Positions 6,713 to 16,421 of a DNA stretch of 64,000 nucleotides are shown piece after piece. The stretch is from Xylanibacter ruminicola. GTDB lineage: Bacteria > Bacteroidota > Bacteroidia > Bacteroidales > Bacteroidaceae. The stretch covers positions 186,001 through 250,000 of the forward strand of contig SUYC01000003.1 of the NCBI GenBank assembly GCA_015060625.1, given 5' to 3'. Numbering within the stretch: the stretch's first letter is position 1; the number at the start of each line of letters is the position of its first letter. Under the pieces are notes generated by a model. That model was not told the origin of the DNA, searched no databases, and saw only the letters and a program-made list of their open reading frames with translations. Position numbers and translations under genes: made by a program.

Positions 6713-8811
6713 TGGGAAAGATTTCAATACAAGAATTAGCTAATGTGCTGGTTGAGCGCAAGAGAATGAACAGGCGCGATGCAAGTTTGTTTGTAAGTGC
6801 TATGTTTGATATCGTGCAGCAGCGACTTGAAACCGACAAGCTGGTGAAGGTCAAGGGTCTGGGCACGTTTAAGATTATTGATGTCGAAGATCGCGAAAGC
6901 GTGAACGTGAATACAGGCGAGCGCGTGCTCATTGAGGGGCATGGCAAAATCACCTTTACACCTGATGCGGTGATGAAGGAACTGGTGAACAAGCCTTTTG
7001 CTCAGTTTGAGACTGTGGTGCTGAACGAGGGGGTGGACTTCGATGATGTGGATACCACCACTACTGATGCCCCTGAGCCAGAAGTTGATGCAGAGCCTAT
7101 CGTGGAGCCAGAACCGGAACCTGTTGTGGAGCCAGAACCGGAACCCATCGATGAGCCAGAACCAGAGCCCATCGCAGAGCCTGAGCCTGCTCCTGTGGTG
7201 GAGCCTGAACCTCAGGTGAACATCGACGACGATCATACGGCAATGCCATTGGTTGACTTTGGTGACAACGAGGAACCAAAGCCCATTGTAGCTCCTGAGC
7301 CTGTGGCTGTTCCCGAGCCTGTAGTTGAGCCCGAGCCTGTAGTTGAGCCCGAGCCAGTGGCTGAACCTGCAAGTGATCTCGAACTTGATGATGAGTTCGA
7401 CGATGATATTGATGATGAATTGGAGGAGGAACTGAAGTTGGGTATGACTATCAGACCCGAATCGACTGTTCGTCCAAAGGAGGAACCAAGGGTATTGGAA
7501 GATATTGCTGACGAAGATATTCCTGAGTGGGTTATCGAACCTTATGTGGCTTCGCCTGCCGAAGCACCGGCAGAGCCAGTTGCTGCTCCAGAGCCTGAGC
7601 CAATTGTTGCTCCAGAGCCTGAGCCTGTTGTAGAACCCGAACCAATTGTCACTCCTAAGCCCGAGCCAGTAGTAGAGCCTGAGCCAATTGTAGCTCCTGA
7701 GCCTGAGCCAATTGTCGCTCCTGAGCCTGTGGTTGAAACTCCAAAGCCTGCAATGAATTCTAATCTGCAATCGATTTTGAGTTCGTTCCAGACTATCAAG
7801 AAACCTGCTCCAGCTCCTGAGCCTGCTCCAGCTCCTGAACCCGAGCCTGCTCCAGAGCCAATCGTTGCTCCCGAGCCCGAGCCAGTTTATACTCCCAAAC
7901 CAGAGCCATTCGTTGCTCCTGAGCCTGAGCCAGTTTATGCTCCTGAGCCAGAACCTGTATATGTTCCTGAACCAGAACCCGTGGTTGTTCCAGAACCAGA
8001 GCCTGTTGTTGAGGAACACAAGATGACTGCTGACGAAGAGCTTGAAGCTGCCTTCAAGAACATGGGCGTTTCTGACGAGGTTGTTTCTGAGACGGTTGCT
8101 CCAGAACCAAAGCCTGTTGTGTTAGGTGAAGAGCCTGTCCACGAAGAGGAGGAGCCAGAAGCCGAAGAGCCTGAGAACGAGGATGTTAAGTCTGAGACAG
8201 CGCGTCCCAGAAAGTCGGGTAGCAAGTGGCTGGTTGCCTTGTTGGCATGTATTGTTGGTTTTGGTGGTGGTTATCTGTTGGGTAACTATTATCCTTACGC
8301 CAATTTCCTGCCCAGCGAGAGTAACAATACCGTGATACATGTTCAGAAGGAAGAGGTGTCAGAGCCGCTTACTAATCATGATATGGATGCTGTGGTAGAG
8401 GAGGAGCCAGCAGAGCCATCGACTACCGAGGCTGATACGAAAGAAGCCGATGCAACCAAAGCTGCAGAAGCCAAAGCCCAGGCAGATGCTGCAAAGGCCA
8501 AGGCCGAAGCTGAAGCCACAGCTAAGAAGGAGGCCGAAGCCAGCGACAATTCTTTCTCGGCTAAGTATGATGCGATGGATGTGAGAGTGCGTCTGGGAGC
8601 CTATCGTATTGTGGGTACCGACAAAACGGTAAAGGCGAAGGAAGGTGATGATCTTGTAAAGATTTCACGCCGTATTTTGGGACCCGATATGGTGTGCTAT
8701 CTGGAGGTATTCAACAACATGAAAGCCTCGACACCGCTCAAGGTAGGACAGGAAATTAAGATTCCAAAACTGCAGTTGAAGAAGAAAAAGAAGGCCGCTA
8801 CAGCCAACTAA
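6712..8811 (+). CDS. HU-like domain / Pro-Glu linker / membrane segment / LysM fusion protein
   Basis: 699-aa protein starting [17 protein letters not shown] at the TGATG overlap with the upstream HU gene; an AGGAGC lies 7 nt before this ATG. Residues 1-95 are HU-like with the FGTF-equivalent [21 protein letters not shown]. Residues about 118-435 are acidic Pro-Glu repeats ([13 protein letters not shown]). One transmembrane segment lies at about 506-526 ([19 protein letters not shown]), followed by an Ala/Lys/Glu-rich helix and a LysM-like domain (about 632-690: [18 protein letters not shown]...[12 protein letters not shown]). The predicted topology is cytoplasmic DNA binding and periplasmic peptidoglycan binding. 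The function is inferred: a physical link between nucleoid and cell wall. HU plus LysM fusions occur in Bacteroidota but I know of no defined role. Confidence 0.8.
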   Translation: MGKISIQELANVLVERKRMNRRDASLFVSAMFDIVQQRLETDKLVKVKGLGTFKIIDVEDRESVNVNTGERVLIEGHGKITFTPDAVMKELVNKPFAQFETVVLNEGVDFDDVDTTTTDAPEPEVDAEPIVEPEPEPVVEPEPEPIDEPEPEPIAEPEPAPVVEPEPQVNIDDDHTAMPLVDFGDNEEPKPIVAPEPVAVPEPVVEPEPVVEPEPVAEPASDLELDDEFDDDIDDELEEELKLGMTIRPESTVRPKEEPRVLEDIADEDIPEWVIEPYVASPAEAPAEPVAAPEPEPIVAPEPEPVVEPEPIVTPKPEPVVEPEPIVAPEPEPIVAPEPVVETPKPAMNSNLQSILSSFQTIKKPAPAPEPAPAPEPEPAPEPIVAPEPEPVYTPKPEPFVAPEPEPVYAPEPEPVYVPEPEPVVVPEPEPVVEEHKMTADEELEAAFKNMGVSDEVVSETVAPEPKPVVLGEEPVHEEEEPEAEEPENEDVKSETARPRKSGSKWLVALLACIVGFGGGYLLGNYYPYANFLPSESNNTVIHVQKEEVSEPLTNHDMDAVVEEEPAEPSTTEADTKEADATKAAEAKAQADAAKAKAEAEATAKKEAEASDNSFSAKYDAMDVRVRLGAYRIVGTDKTVKAKEGDDLVKISRRILGPDMVCYLEVFNNMKASTPLKVGQEIKIPKLQLKKKKKAATAN
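7063..8010 (+). repeat. Pro-Glu coding repeat region
   Basis: Degenerate direct repeats of a roughly 6-codon unit encoding (V/A)(V/A)(E/P)PEPEP, interrupted by two non-repetitive stretches near 7380-7560 and 7740-7800. It forms an extended acidic, proline-rich linker. Slippage in this tract could change linker length without a frameshift. Confidence 0.85.
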
Positions 8812-8825
8812 ATCTGCAAATAATG

Positions 8826-8864
8826 AAAAAGTTTCTTAAAACTTAGGTTTTGGGAAACTTTTTT
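8826..8864 (+). terminator. Terminator after the HU/LysM gene
   Basis: AAAAAGTTTCTTAAAAC pairs imperfectly with GTTTTGGGAAACTTTTTT around a TTAG loop, ending in a T run. Confidence 0.8.
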
Positions 8865-8910
8865 AATATTATTTAGACAGATAAAGTGTGGCAAAGTGCT
8901 TTAAAAAAAG

Positions 8911-8918
8911 TATTTTTG
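8911..8918 (+). promoter_or_regulatory. Promoter -7 box of the bat operon
   Basis: TATTTTTG followed by CA, 38 bp before the moxR ATG. No clean -33 TTTG is visible at 19-21 bp; TGTG lies nearby. Confidence 0.5.
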
Positions 8919-8955
8919 CAGTCAAATTTTGAAAACAATTAAAGATGTAAATATT

Positions 8956-9951
8956 ATGGCAGAAGCTATTGATATCCGAGAGTTAAATATTCGGATTGAA
9001 CAACAAAGTGCATTTGTAACAAATCTTGTGAGTGGAATGGACCGCGTGATCGTTGGTCAGAAACATCTTATCGACTCGCTTTTGATTGGTTTGTTGAGTG
9101 ATGGACATATCTTGCTGGAAGGTGTGCCTGGTCTGGCTAAGACTTTGGCTATTAAAACCCTTTCGCAGTTAATCGATTCAGACTATAGTCGTATTCAGTT
9201 TACCCCCGACTTGTTGCCTGCCGATGTCATCGGTACGATGATTTATTCGCAGAAAGACGAGAAGTTCCAGGTGAAGCAGGGTCCTGTATTTGCCAACTTC
9301 GTGCTGGCCGATGAAATCAACCGTGCCCCTGCCAAGGTGCAGAGTGCACTGCTCGAGGCTATGCAGGAAAAGCAGGTTACCATTGGCAGTCAGACCTTTA
9401 AGTTGCCAAATCCATTCCTGGTGATGGCCACTCAGAACCCCATCGAGCAGGAGGGTACCTATCCACTGCCCGAGGCACAGGTTGACCGTTTCATGCTGAA
9501 GGTGGTGATCGACTATCCAACACTCGAAGAGGAGAAGAAGATTATCCGTGAGAATATTTCTGGCGAAATGCCAACAGTTACGCCTGTGACCACTGCCGAC
9601 GAGATTCTGAAGGCTCGCAGTGTGGTTCGCGAGGTGTATATCGACGAGAAGATCGAGCAGTATATTGCTGCTATCGTGTTCGCTACCCGTTATCCCGAGC
9701 GTTATGGCTTGAAGGACCTGAAGGATATGATTTCGTTTGGTGGTTCGCCTCGTGCCAGTATCAATCTGGCTAAGGCCGCACGCGCTTATGCGTTCATCAA
9801 GCGTCGTGGTTATGTGGTTCCCGAGGATGTGCGTGCTGTGGCTCATGACGTGCTGCGCCATCGTATCGGACTGACCTACGAGGCCGAGGCCAGCAATATC
9901 ACCAGCGAGGAAATCGTTTCGAAGATCATTAACAAGGTGGAGGTACCTTGA
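8956..9951 (+). CDS. MoxR-type AAA+ ATPase of the aerotolerance operon
   Basis: 331-aa AAA+ protein of the MoxR family, thought to act as a chaperone for VWA-domain partners. Walker A is GVPGLAKT, Walker B LADEINRAP, and sensor-1 region MATQNPIEQEGTYPLPEAQVDRF. I chose ATG 8956 (MAEAIDIREL); an in-frame TTG at 8929 is an alternative. It heads a nine-gene plus-strand run with the bat genes. The stop overlaps the next start (TGATG). Confidence 0.92.
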   Translation: MAEAIDIRELNIRIEQQSAFVTNLVSGMDRVIVGQKHLIDSLLIGLLSDGHILLEGVPGLAKTLAIKTLSQLIDSDYSRIQFTPDLLPADVIGTMIYSQKDEKFQVKQGPVFANFVLADEINRAPAKVQSALLEAMQEKQVTIGSQTFKLPNPFLVMATQNPIEQEGTYPLPEAQVDRFMLKVVIDYPTLEEEKKIIRENISGEMPTVTPVTTADEILKARSVVREVYIDEKIEQYIAAIVFATRYPERYGLKDLKDMISFGGSPRASINLAKAARAYAFIKRRGYVVPEDVRAVAHDVLRHRIGLTYEAEASNITSEEIVSKIINKVEVP

Positions 9952-10820
9952 TGGAGACATCTGAAATTATAAATAAAGTCCGTAAGATCGAGATCAAGAC
10001 CCGTGGCTTGAGCTCAAACATCTTTGCTGGTCAGTACCACTCAGCCTTTAAGGGTAGGGGTATGGCCTTTAGCGAGGTGCGCGAGTATCAGTTCGGTGAT
10101 GATGTGCGAGATATCGACTGGAATGTGACTGCTCGTTTCCATCGTCCATATGTCAAGGTGTTCGAAGAGGAGCGCGAGCTGACGGTGATGCTGTTGATCG
10201 ACGTCAGTGGTTCGCTTGATTTCGGAACCCAGAAGCAGATGAAGCGCGACATGGTGACAGAGATTGCTGCCACCCTGGCTTTCAGTGCGATTCAGAACAA
10301 CGATAAGATAGGTGTGATATTCTTCTCTGACAAGATCGAAAAGTATATCCCGCCCAAGAAAGGCCGCAAGCATATCTTGTATATTATCCGAGAGATGCTC
10401 GACTTTAAGCCTGAGTCAACCCGTACGGATGTGAAGCAGGCCATCGAGTTCTTGTCGAGTGTTCAGAAACGTCGCACCACTGCTTTTATCCTGAGCGACT
10501 TCTATGTGCGTGGCGATTTCCAGCATGCGCTGCAGATTGCCAACCGCAAGCACGATGTGGTGGCTATTCAGGTGTACGACCAGCGTGCGCGCGAATTGCC
10601 TGATGTGGGACTGATGAAGGTGGTGGATGCCGAGACTGGCTACGAGCAGTATGTGGATACAAGTTCCAAGAAACTGCGTCAGGCTTACCAGAAATACTGG
10701 TTAACGCGTCAGGCCCAGTTGCAGGATACTTTTAATAAAAGTAATGTTGACAATGTGAGCATAGCCACTAGCGACGACTTTGTGAAATCGTTGCTGATGC
10801 TATTTAAACAACGTAGTTAA
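9951..10820 (+). CDS. DUF58 domain protein of the bat operon
   Basis: 289-aa protein with the DUF58 core (GRGMAFSEVREYQFGDDVRDIDWNVTAR, about residues 35-65), which resembles a VWA domain, and an MIDAS-like DVSGS motif (about residue 85). DUF58 genes consistently follow moxR in bat-type operons. The start is ATG 9951, overlapping the moxR stop. It is predicted cytosolic with no signal peptide. The biochemical role is unknown. Confidence 0.9.
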   Translation: METSEIINKVRKIEIKTRGLSSNIFAGQYHSAFKGRGMAFSEVREYQFGDDVRDIDWNVTARFHRPYVKVFEEERELTVMLLIDVSGSLDFGTQKQMKRDMVTEIAATLAFSAIQNNDKIGVIFFSDKIEKYIPPKKGRKHILYIIREMLDFKPESTRTDVKQAIEFLSSVQKRRTTAFILSDFYVRGDFQHALQIANRKHDVVAIQVYDQRARELPDVGLMKVVDAETGYEQYVDTSSKKLRQAYQKYWLTRQAQLQDTFNKSNVDNVSIATSDDFVKSLLMLFKQRS

Positions 10821-11888
10821 ATGAAACGAATTATTCTTCTTATATCGCTGATAGCCAATGCACTGCTGATTTCGGCACAAGTATCTGTAGAGGCTGAGAT
10901 TGACTCGATTCAGATCTTTGTAGGTCAGCAGACTCACCTTCGACTCACTACCCATGTGCAGCCCAGTCAGAAGGTTGAGTTCCCACAGTTTCAGCCCACC
11001 CAGATGATTACACCTGGTGTTGAGGTGCTGAAGTGCGAGGAGCAGAAGCAGAATGGCGGTGATGGATTCGAAGCCCGTACGATGGTATATACACTGACCT
11101 CGTTCGACGATACGCTCTACTATCTGCCACCATTGACTGTGAAGGTGGATGGCAAGCCGATCAAGAGTAAGAGTCTGGCGCTGAAGGTGCTCACCATCGA
11201 CGTGGATACCACTCAGGTGGATCAGTTCTTTGGTCCGAAGGATGTGCAGGACAACCCGTTCCTCTGGAGCGAATGGAGCCTGCCTTTCTGGTTGAGCGTT
11301 TGCATGCTGGTACTGTTGGCTTTGTGCTATTATCTGTATCTGCGTTTGCGCGACAACAAGCCTATTATCTCCCATATCCGCATCGTGAAACGCCTGTTGC
11401 CTCACCAGAAGGCTATGCAGGAGATTGAGCAGATTAAGGCCGATAAGATGGTGTCGTCGGAGAACTCGAAGGAGTACTATACCAAGCTTACCGATACCCT
11501 GCGTAAGTATATCGAGGAGCGTTATGCCTTTAATGCGATGGAGATGACCAGTAGCGAGATTATCGAGCGACTGACAGCCTCGCAGGACCAGAAAGCACTC
11601 GACGAGCTGCGCGAGCTGTTTATGACAGCCGATCTGGTGAAGTTTGCCAAGTATTCTACGCTTATCAACGAGAACGACAAGAACTTGGTGAGTGCAATCG
11701 ACTTTATCAATCAGACCAAGCTCGAGAATCAGCCTGTCGAAGAAAAGGTGAAGCCCCAGCTCTCGGAGGAAGACCAGCGCACACAGAAGTCGCGCCGAGT
11801 GCTCAAAACCGTTATCACGCTCATCTCAGTGGTATGCGCAGGCCTGTTTGGTTATGTGGCTTACACTCTTTATCAGTTATTGAATTAA
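10821..11888 (+). CDS. BatI-type membrane protein of the aerotolerance operon
   Basis: 355-aa protein with an N-terminal signal peptide (MKRIILLISLIANALLISAQ), a periplasmic domain, a central transmembrane segment (about residues 153-175, FWLSVCMLVLLALCYYLYL), a cytoplasmic helical domain and a second transmembrane segment at the C-terminus. The gene starts directly after the DUF58 stop. Its place between DUF58 and batA matches the unnamed or BatI-like gene of Bacteroides bat operons. Function unknown; it may scaffold the VWA proteins. Confidence 0.75.
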   Translation: MKRIILLISLIANALLISAQVSVEAEIDSIQIFVGQQTHLRLTTHVQPSQKVEFPQFQPTQMITPGVEVLKCEEQKQNGGDGFEARTMVYTLTSFDDTLYYLPPLTVKVDGKPIKSKSLALKVLTIDVDTTQVDQFFGPKDVQDNPFLWSEWSLPFWLSVCMLVLLALCYYLYLRLRDNKPIISHIRIVKRLLPHQKAMQEIEQIKADKMVSSENSKEYYTKLTDTLRKYIEERYAFNAMEMTSSEIIERLTASQDQKALDELRELFMTADLVKFAKYSTLINENDKNLVSAIDFINQTKLENQPVEEKVKPQLSEEDQRTQKSRRVLKTVITLISVVCAGLFGYVAYTLYQLLN

Positions 11889-11898
11889 ATCAGAACAA

Positions 11899-12897
11899 AT
11901 GGAATTTGCCAATAAAGAATATCTGCTGTTGCTTCTGCTCATCATACCTTATCTGATATGGTATGTGATGTACAGAAAGAAAACCGAGCCCACGCTGCGG
12001 ATGAGCGATACGTTTGCTTTCCGCTATGCGCCTAAAAGCTGGAAGGTGACACTAATGCCCCTTTCGATGCTGCTCCGACTGCTGGTATTTGTGATGATAG
12101 TAATGGTGCTGGCGCGCCCTCAAACCCAGAACTCTTGGGATAGCAAAACTGTGGAAGGTATTGATATCATGCTGGCTATGGACGTTTCAACCAGTATGCT
12201 GGCCGAGGACTTGCGCCCTAATCGTATCGAGGCTGCCAAGCAGGTGGCTTCGGAGTTTATCATTGGTCGCCCCAACGATAATATCGGCTTGGCTATTTTT
12301 GCTGGCGAATCGTTCACTCAGTGCCCGATGACCACCGATCATGCCTCGCTCCTGAATCTGCTGCAGAATGTGCGTACTGATATTGCTGCGCGCGGACTGA
12401 TTGAGGATGGTACAGCTATCGGTATGGGACTGGCCAATGCCGTGAGCCGACTCAAGGATTCTAAGGCTAAGAGTAAGGTGGTGATTCTGCTTACAGATGG
12501 TAGTAACAACCGTGGCGACATCTCGCCTTCTACTGCAGCCGAGATTGCCAAGAGTCTGGGCATCCGTGTTTATACCATTGGTGTGGGCACCAATAAGGTG
12601 GCTCCTTATCCAATGCCTGTGGCTGGCGGTGTGCAGTATGTGAATGTGCCCGTTGAGATTGATACCAAGACGCTCAGCGAGATTGCCAGTATCACCGAGG
12701 GCGATTTCTATCGCGCCACTAACACCAGCGAACTTCGTAAAATCTATAAGGAAATCGACCAGCTGGAAAAGTCGAAACTCAACGTCAAGACCTTCAGCAA
12801 GCGTTACGAGGCCTATCAGCCTTTTGCACTTGTGGCTGTGCTGGCGCTGCTGCTCGAAATCCTGCTGCGTATAACTATTTTTAGGAGGATACCGTAA
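11899..12897 (+). CDS. batA: Aerotolerance protein BatA (VWA domain, membrane)
   Basis: 332-aa inner-membrane protein with two N-terminal hydrophobic helices, a VWA domain (about 85-290) and one C-terminal helix. The MIDAS motif is MDVSTSMLAED (DxSxS), with a distal Thr/Asp set around TDGSNNRGD. BatA belongs to the set linked to aerotolerance in Bacteroides fragilis. It is separated by only 2 nt from the next VWA gene, with which it shares architecture and probable common ancestry. Confidence 0.92.
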   Translation: MEFANKEYLLLLLLIIPYLIWYVMYRKKTEPTLRMSDTFAFRYAPKSWKVTLMPLSMLLRLLVFVMIVMVLARPQTQNSWDSKTVEGIDIMLAMDVSTSMLAEDLRPNRIEAAKQVASEFIIGRPNDNIGLAIFAGESFTQCPMTTDHASLLNLLQNVRTDIAARGLIEDGTAIGMGLANAVSRLKDSKAKSKVVILLTDGSNNRGDISPSTAAEIAKSLGIRVYTIGVGTNKVAPYPMPVAGGVQYVNVPVEIDTKTLSEIASITEGDFYRATNTSELRKIYKEIDQLEKSKLNVKTFSKRYEAYQPFALVAVLALLLEILLRITIFRRIP

Positions 12898-12899
12898 TT

Positions 12900-14600
12900 A
12901 TGTTTAGATTTGCTGACCCTATATATCTCTATCTTTTAGCGGTGATACCAGTATTGGCGCTCATCCGCTTTCTCACGTATCGCAATCAGAAGAAGCGCTT
13001 GCGTAAGTTTGGTGATCCCAAGCTGTTGCGCTCGTTGATGCCCGATGTGTCGCGTTTCCGTCCTGCAGTCAAGTTCTGGATGCTGCAGGCTGCTTTGGCA
13101 TTGCTGATAGTGATGCTGGCACGTCCGCAGTTCGGTACCAAGATCAGTAACGAGCAGCGTGTGGGTATCGAGACGATTATCGCCATGGATATCAGTAACT
13201 CGATGCTGGCCGAGGATATCGTGCCAAGTCGTTTGGACCGCAGTAAGATGATGGTCGAGAACCTGGTGGATCATTTCACCAACGATAAGATAGGTTTGAT
13301 AGTGTTTGCAGGCGATGCCTTTGTGCAGTTGCCTATCACCAGCGACTATGTATCGGCCAAGATGTTCCTGTCGAGTATCGACCCATCGATGATGGCCACT
13401 CAGGGCACAGATATTGCTCGTGCCATCGATATGGCTTCGCATAGCTTTACACAGGAAGAAGGTATTGGTAAGGCCATTATCGTGATTACCGATGGTGAGG
13501 ACCACGAGGGTGGGGCACTCGAAGCTGCCGAGGCTGCCAAAAAAGCAGGCATGCGCGTGTATGTGCTGGGTGTAGGATCGACTCAAGGTGCGCCTATCCC
13601 CATTCCTGGCACAGGCGATTATATGAAGGATAACACGGGCAATACCGTGATGTCGGCTCTCAACGAGGATATGTGTCGCCAGGTGGCTCAGGCTGGTGGC
13701 GGTGCCTATATCCATGTGGAGAACAACAGTGCCGCACAGGACCAGTTGGATAACGAACTCAACAAACTCTCGAAGAAGGAAACTACCAGCACGGTATATA
13801 GTGAGTTCGACGAGCAGTTCCAGGCTGTGGCTATCCTGGCATTGCTGTTGCTCATCCTCGAGATATGTATCTACGACCGTCGCAGTCCGCTGCTCAAGCG
13901 CTTGTCGCTCTTTGGCTCGAAGAAGAAGGTGGCTACGATGCTGCTGCTGTTGGTGGCTATGACTGCCAGCGCACAAACCGACCGCCAGTATATCCGCGAG
14001 GGTAACAAGCAGTTCCGCGTGGGACAGTATGATAAGGCCGAGGTGTCGTATCGTAAGGCCGTAGAAAAAAATCCCAAGAATCCGCAGGCTGCTTATAACC
14101 TGGGTAATGCGCTGATGGCCCAGAAGAAGGACTCGGCCGCTGTGCAGCAGTTTGAGCAGGCTACCCGCATCGAGACCAACCCTCTGCGCAAGGCGGCTGC
14201 CTATCATAACATGGGTGTGATTTGCCAAACGCACAAGATGTATGGTGAGGCTATCGAGGCCTACAAGAATGCCCTGCGCCTGAATCCTAATGACAATGAA
14301 ACCCGCTACAACCTGGTGCTCTGTCAGCGTCAGAAAAAGAAGCAGGATCAGAATCAGCAACAGAATCAGAACAATAAGGACGATCAGAAGAAAGACAACC
14401 AGAAGAAGGACGATCAGAAAGATCAGAACAAAGATAAGAAAGACGACAAACAGCAGCAACAGCAGCAGAAGCCTCAGATGAGTAAGGACAATGCCGAGCA
14501 ACTGCTGAATGCCGCCATTCAGAACGAGAAGATGACGCAGGACAAGATGAAGAAACAGCAACAGAAACCTCAGCGTCGGAATGTATTAAAGAATTGGTAA
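12900..14600 (+). CDS. BatB-BatC fusion: VWA membrane protein with C-terminal TPR and Lys/Gln-rich tail
   Basis: 566 aa. Residues 1-335 are BatB: N-terminal membrane helices, VWA domain with MDISNSMLAED and a helix at about 310-325. At about residue 345 a second hydrophobic stretch ending in TASAQ looks like the signal peptide of a BatC protein, now internal. It is followed by three TPR units (about 360-480) and a long Lys/Asp/Gln tail. An in-frame ATG at 13938 sits exactly at this junction, so a separate BatC could still be made from the same reading frame. In B. fragilis batB and batC are separate genes. Confidence 0.85.
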   Translation: MFRFADPIYLYLLAVIPVLALIRFLTYRNQKKRLRKFGDPKLLRSLMPDVSRFRPAVKFWMLQAALALLIVMLARPQFGTKISNEQRVGIETIIAMDISNSMLAEDIVPSRLDRSKMMVENLVDHFTNDKIGLIVFAGDAFVQLPITSDYVSAKMFLSSIDPSMMATQGTDIARAIDMASHSFTQEEGIGKAIIVITDGEDHEGGALEAAEAAKKAGMRVYVLGVGSTQGAPIPIPGTGDYMKDNTGNTVMSALNEDMCRQVAQAGGGAYIHVENNSAAQDQLDNELNKLSKKETTSTVYSEFDEQFQAVAILALLLLILEICIYDRRSPLLKRLSLFGSKKKVATMLLLLVAMTASAQTDRQYIREGNKQFRVGQYDKAEVSYRKAVEKNPKNPQAAYNLGNALMAQKKDSAAVQQFEQATRIETNPLRKAAAYHNMGVICQTHKMYGEAIEAYKNALRLNPNDNETRYNLVLCQRQKKKQDQNQQQNQNNKDDQKKDNQKKDDQKDQNKDKKDDKQQQQQQKPQMSKDNAEQLLNAAIQNEKMTQDKMKKQQQKPQRRNVLKNW

Positions 14601-16417
14601 TGAAACGAATAACGATATTTATAGCAATGGTTATGACCACGGTTTGCGCCGTGGCACAAACGCTTACAGCATCTGCACCATCGCATGTGGCGGTGGGAGA
14701 GCAGTTCAGATTGTCGTACACGGTCAACACACAGAACGTGTCCGATTTCCGTGCTGGTAATATCCCGTCGGAGTTCGAGGTGCTTATTGGTCCTAACCGC
14801 TCGATGCAGTCGAGCTATCAGATGATCAATGGGCACACATCGTCAACCTCATCTATTACCTATACTTATATTGTTGCAGCTACCAAGAATGGCTCGTTCA
14901 CCATTCCGCCTGCCCATGTGGTGGTGGATGGCAAGAAGATTGCCTCGAAGGCGCTCACCATCAAGGTGTCGGGTTCGGCACAGAGTTCAAATTCGCGCCA
15001 GAACAGCGATGAAGGTGGTGAGATGCGTGATGCTGGTAGCCGTATCTCGGGCAGCGACTTGTTTATCAAGGTGAGTGCCAACAAAAAGCGCGTTTTCGAG
15101 CAGGAGCCTATCCTGCTTACCTATAAAGTTTACACGCTGGTGCAGCTCACTCAGCTGCGTGGCGACATGCCCGATCTGAAGAGTTTCTACACCCAGGAGG
15201 TGGATCTGCCACAGCAGAAATCGTTCTCTATCGAGACCGTCAATGGTCGTCCGTATCGTACCTGCACTTGGAGCCAGTATGTGATGTTCCCACAAACCAC
15301 TGGAAAACTGCAGATTCCGTCGATTACCTTCGAGGGTATCGTGGTGCAGCAGAACCGTAATGTGGATCCGTTCGAGGCTTTCTTCAACGGTGGCTCTGGC
15401 TATGTAGAGGTGAAGAAAAAGATTGTGGCTCCTGGTATTGATATTCATGTGGATCCACTGCCACAGCGCCCTGCCGGTTTCTCGGGTGGAGTGGGTAAGT
15501 TTAATATCTCGGCACAGCTCGACAAGACTGAGACCAAGGCCAACGACCCCATCAAGTTGCGTGTGATTGTGAGTGGTACGGGTAACCTCAAGCTCATCAA
15601 AGAGCCTGTGTTAAACCTGCCAAAGGACTTTGATAAGTACGACCCTAAGGTGACCGATCTGACCAAATTGACAACTGCCGGACTGGAGGGCTCGAAGATT
15701 TATGATTTCCTGATTGTGCCTCGCCATCAAGGAAAGTATGATATTCCTCCCGTTGAGTTCACATATTTCGATACTGCCACCAAGCGTTACGAAACGGTGA
15801 AGACCGAGTCGTTCCACCTTGATGTGGCAAAAGGGGCGGGTAGTGCTTCGGTGAGCGATTTCTCTGGTCAGGAGGATGTCGATGAGTTGAATAAGGATAT
15901 CCGCTTTATTAAGACTGGCGATGCCAATCAGCATCAGTTGGATGATTTCTTCTTCGGTTCAACGGCCTATTGGGTGCTGATAGCTGCGCTGGTAGTGGTG
16001 TTCATCACACTGTTTGTCATCTTCCGTCAGCGTGCCATCGACAATGCCAATGTCACCAAAATGCGTGGCAAGAAGGCCAATAAGGTGGCAACCAAGCGCC
16101 TGAAGCTGGCTGCACGTCTGATGAAAGACAACAAGCCCAACGAGTTCTACGATGAGGTGCTGCGTGCCCTGTGGGGTTATGTGGGCGACAAACTTAATAT
16201 CCCTGTGGCCCAGTTGTCGCACGATAACATCAGTCAGACACTGGCCGATCGTGGCGTGCATCAGTCGATTATCGATAAGTTTATCGGTGCTATCGACGAG
16301 TGCGAGTTTGAGCGTTATGCCCCAGGCGATCCCAAGGGAAATATGAGTAAGGTTTACGATAAGGCCATGCTGGCCATCGAGAAAATCGAAGAAGTGATGA
16401 AAAAAGTAAAAAAGTAG
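14600..16417 (+). CDS. batD: Aerotolerance protein BatD
   Basis: 605-aa 'oxygen tolerance' BatD protein. Signal peptide MKRITIFIAMVMTTVCAVAQ, then several beta-rich periplasmic repeats (about 25-445), a transmembrane helix at about 455-475 (WVLIAALVVVFITLFVIF) and a cytoplasmic helical domain. I chose the ATG at 14600, overlapping the batBC stop as TAATG; an in-frame TTG lies 6 nt earlier. BatD probably forms a membrane complex with BatA, BatB and BatE. Confidence 0.93.
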   Translation: MKRITIFIAMVMTTVCAVAQTLTASAPSHVAVGEQFRLSYTVNTQNVSDFRAGNIPSEFEVLIGPNRSMQSSYQMINGHTSSTSSITYTYIVAATKNGSFTIPPAHVVVDGKKIASKALTIKVSGSAQSSNSRQNSDEGGEMRDAGSRISGSDLFIKVSANKKRVFEQEPILLTYKVYTLVQLTQLRGDMPDLKSFYTQEVDLPQQKSFSIETVNGRPYRTCTWSQYVMFPQTTGKLQIPSITFEGIVVQQNRNVDPFEAFFNGGSGYVEVKKKIVAPGIDIHVDPLPQRPAGFSGGVGKFNISAQLDKTETKANDPIKLRVIVSGTGNLKLIKEPVLNLPKDFDKYDPKVTDLTKLTTAGLEGSKIYDFLIVPRHQGKYDIPPVEFTYFDTATKRYETVKTESFHLDVAKGAGSASVSDFSGQEDVDELNKDIRFIKTGDANQHQLDDFFFGSTAYWVLIAALVVVFITLFVIFRQRAIDNANVTKMRGKKANKVATKRLKLAARLMKDNKPNEFYDEVLRALWGYVGDKLNIPVAQLSHDNISQTLADRGVHQSIIDKFIGAIDECEFERYAPGDPKGNMSKVYDKAMLAIEKIEEVMKKVKK

Positions 16418-16421
16418 AATA

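Noticed and set aside
6736..8019. Long minus-strand ORF (427 aa) opposite the HU/LysM gene
   Set aside because: Its Trp/Leu/Arg/Asn-rich low-complexity product is the reverse reading of Pro-Glu repeats; no start context or family features.
13900..13960. Frameshift or sequencing error joining batB and batC
   Set aside because: The frame is continuous with sensible residues on both sides and no stop in the linker; a real fusion is the simpler reading, though it cannot be proven from one sequence.
12936..14561. 541-aa minus-strand ORF opposite batBC
   Set aside because: A shadow of strongly biased plus-strand codons. The plus-strand protein has clear VWA and TPR motifs and operon context.
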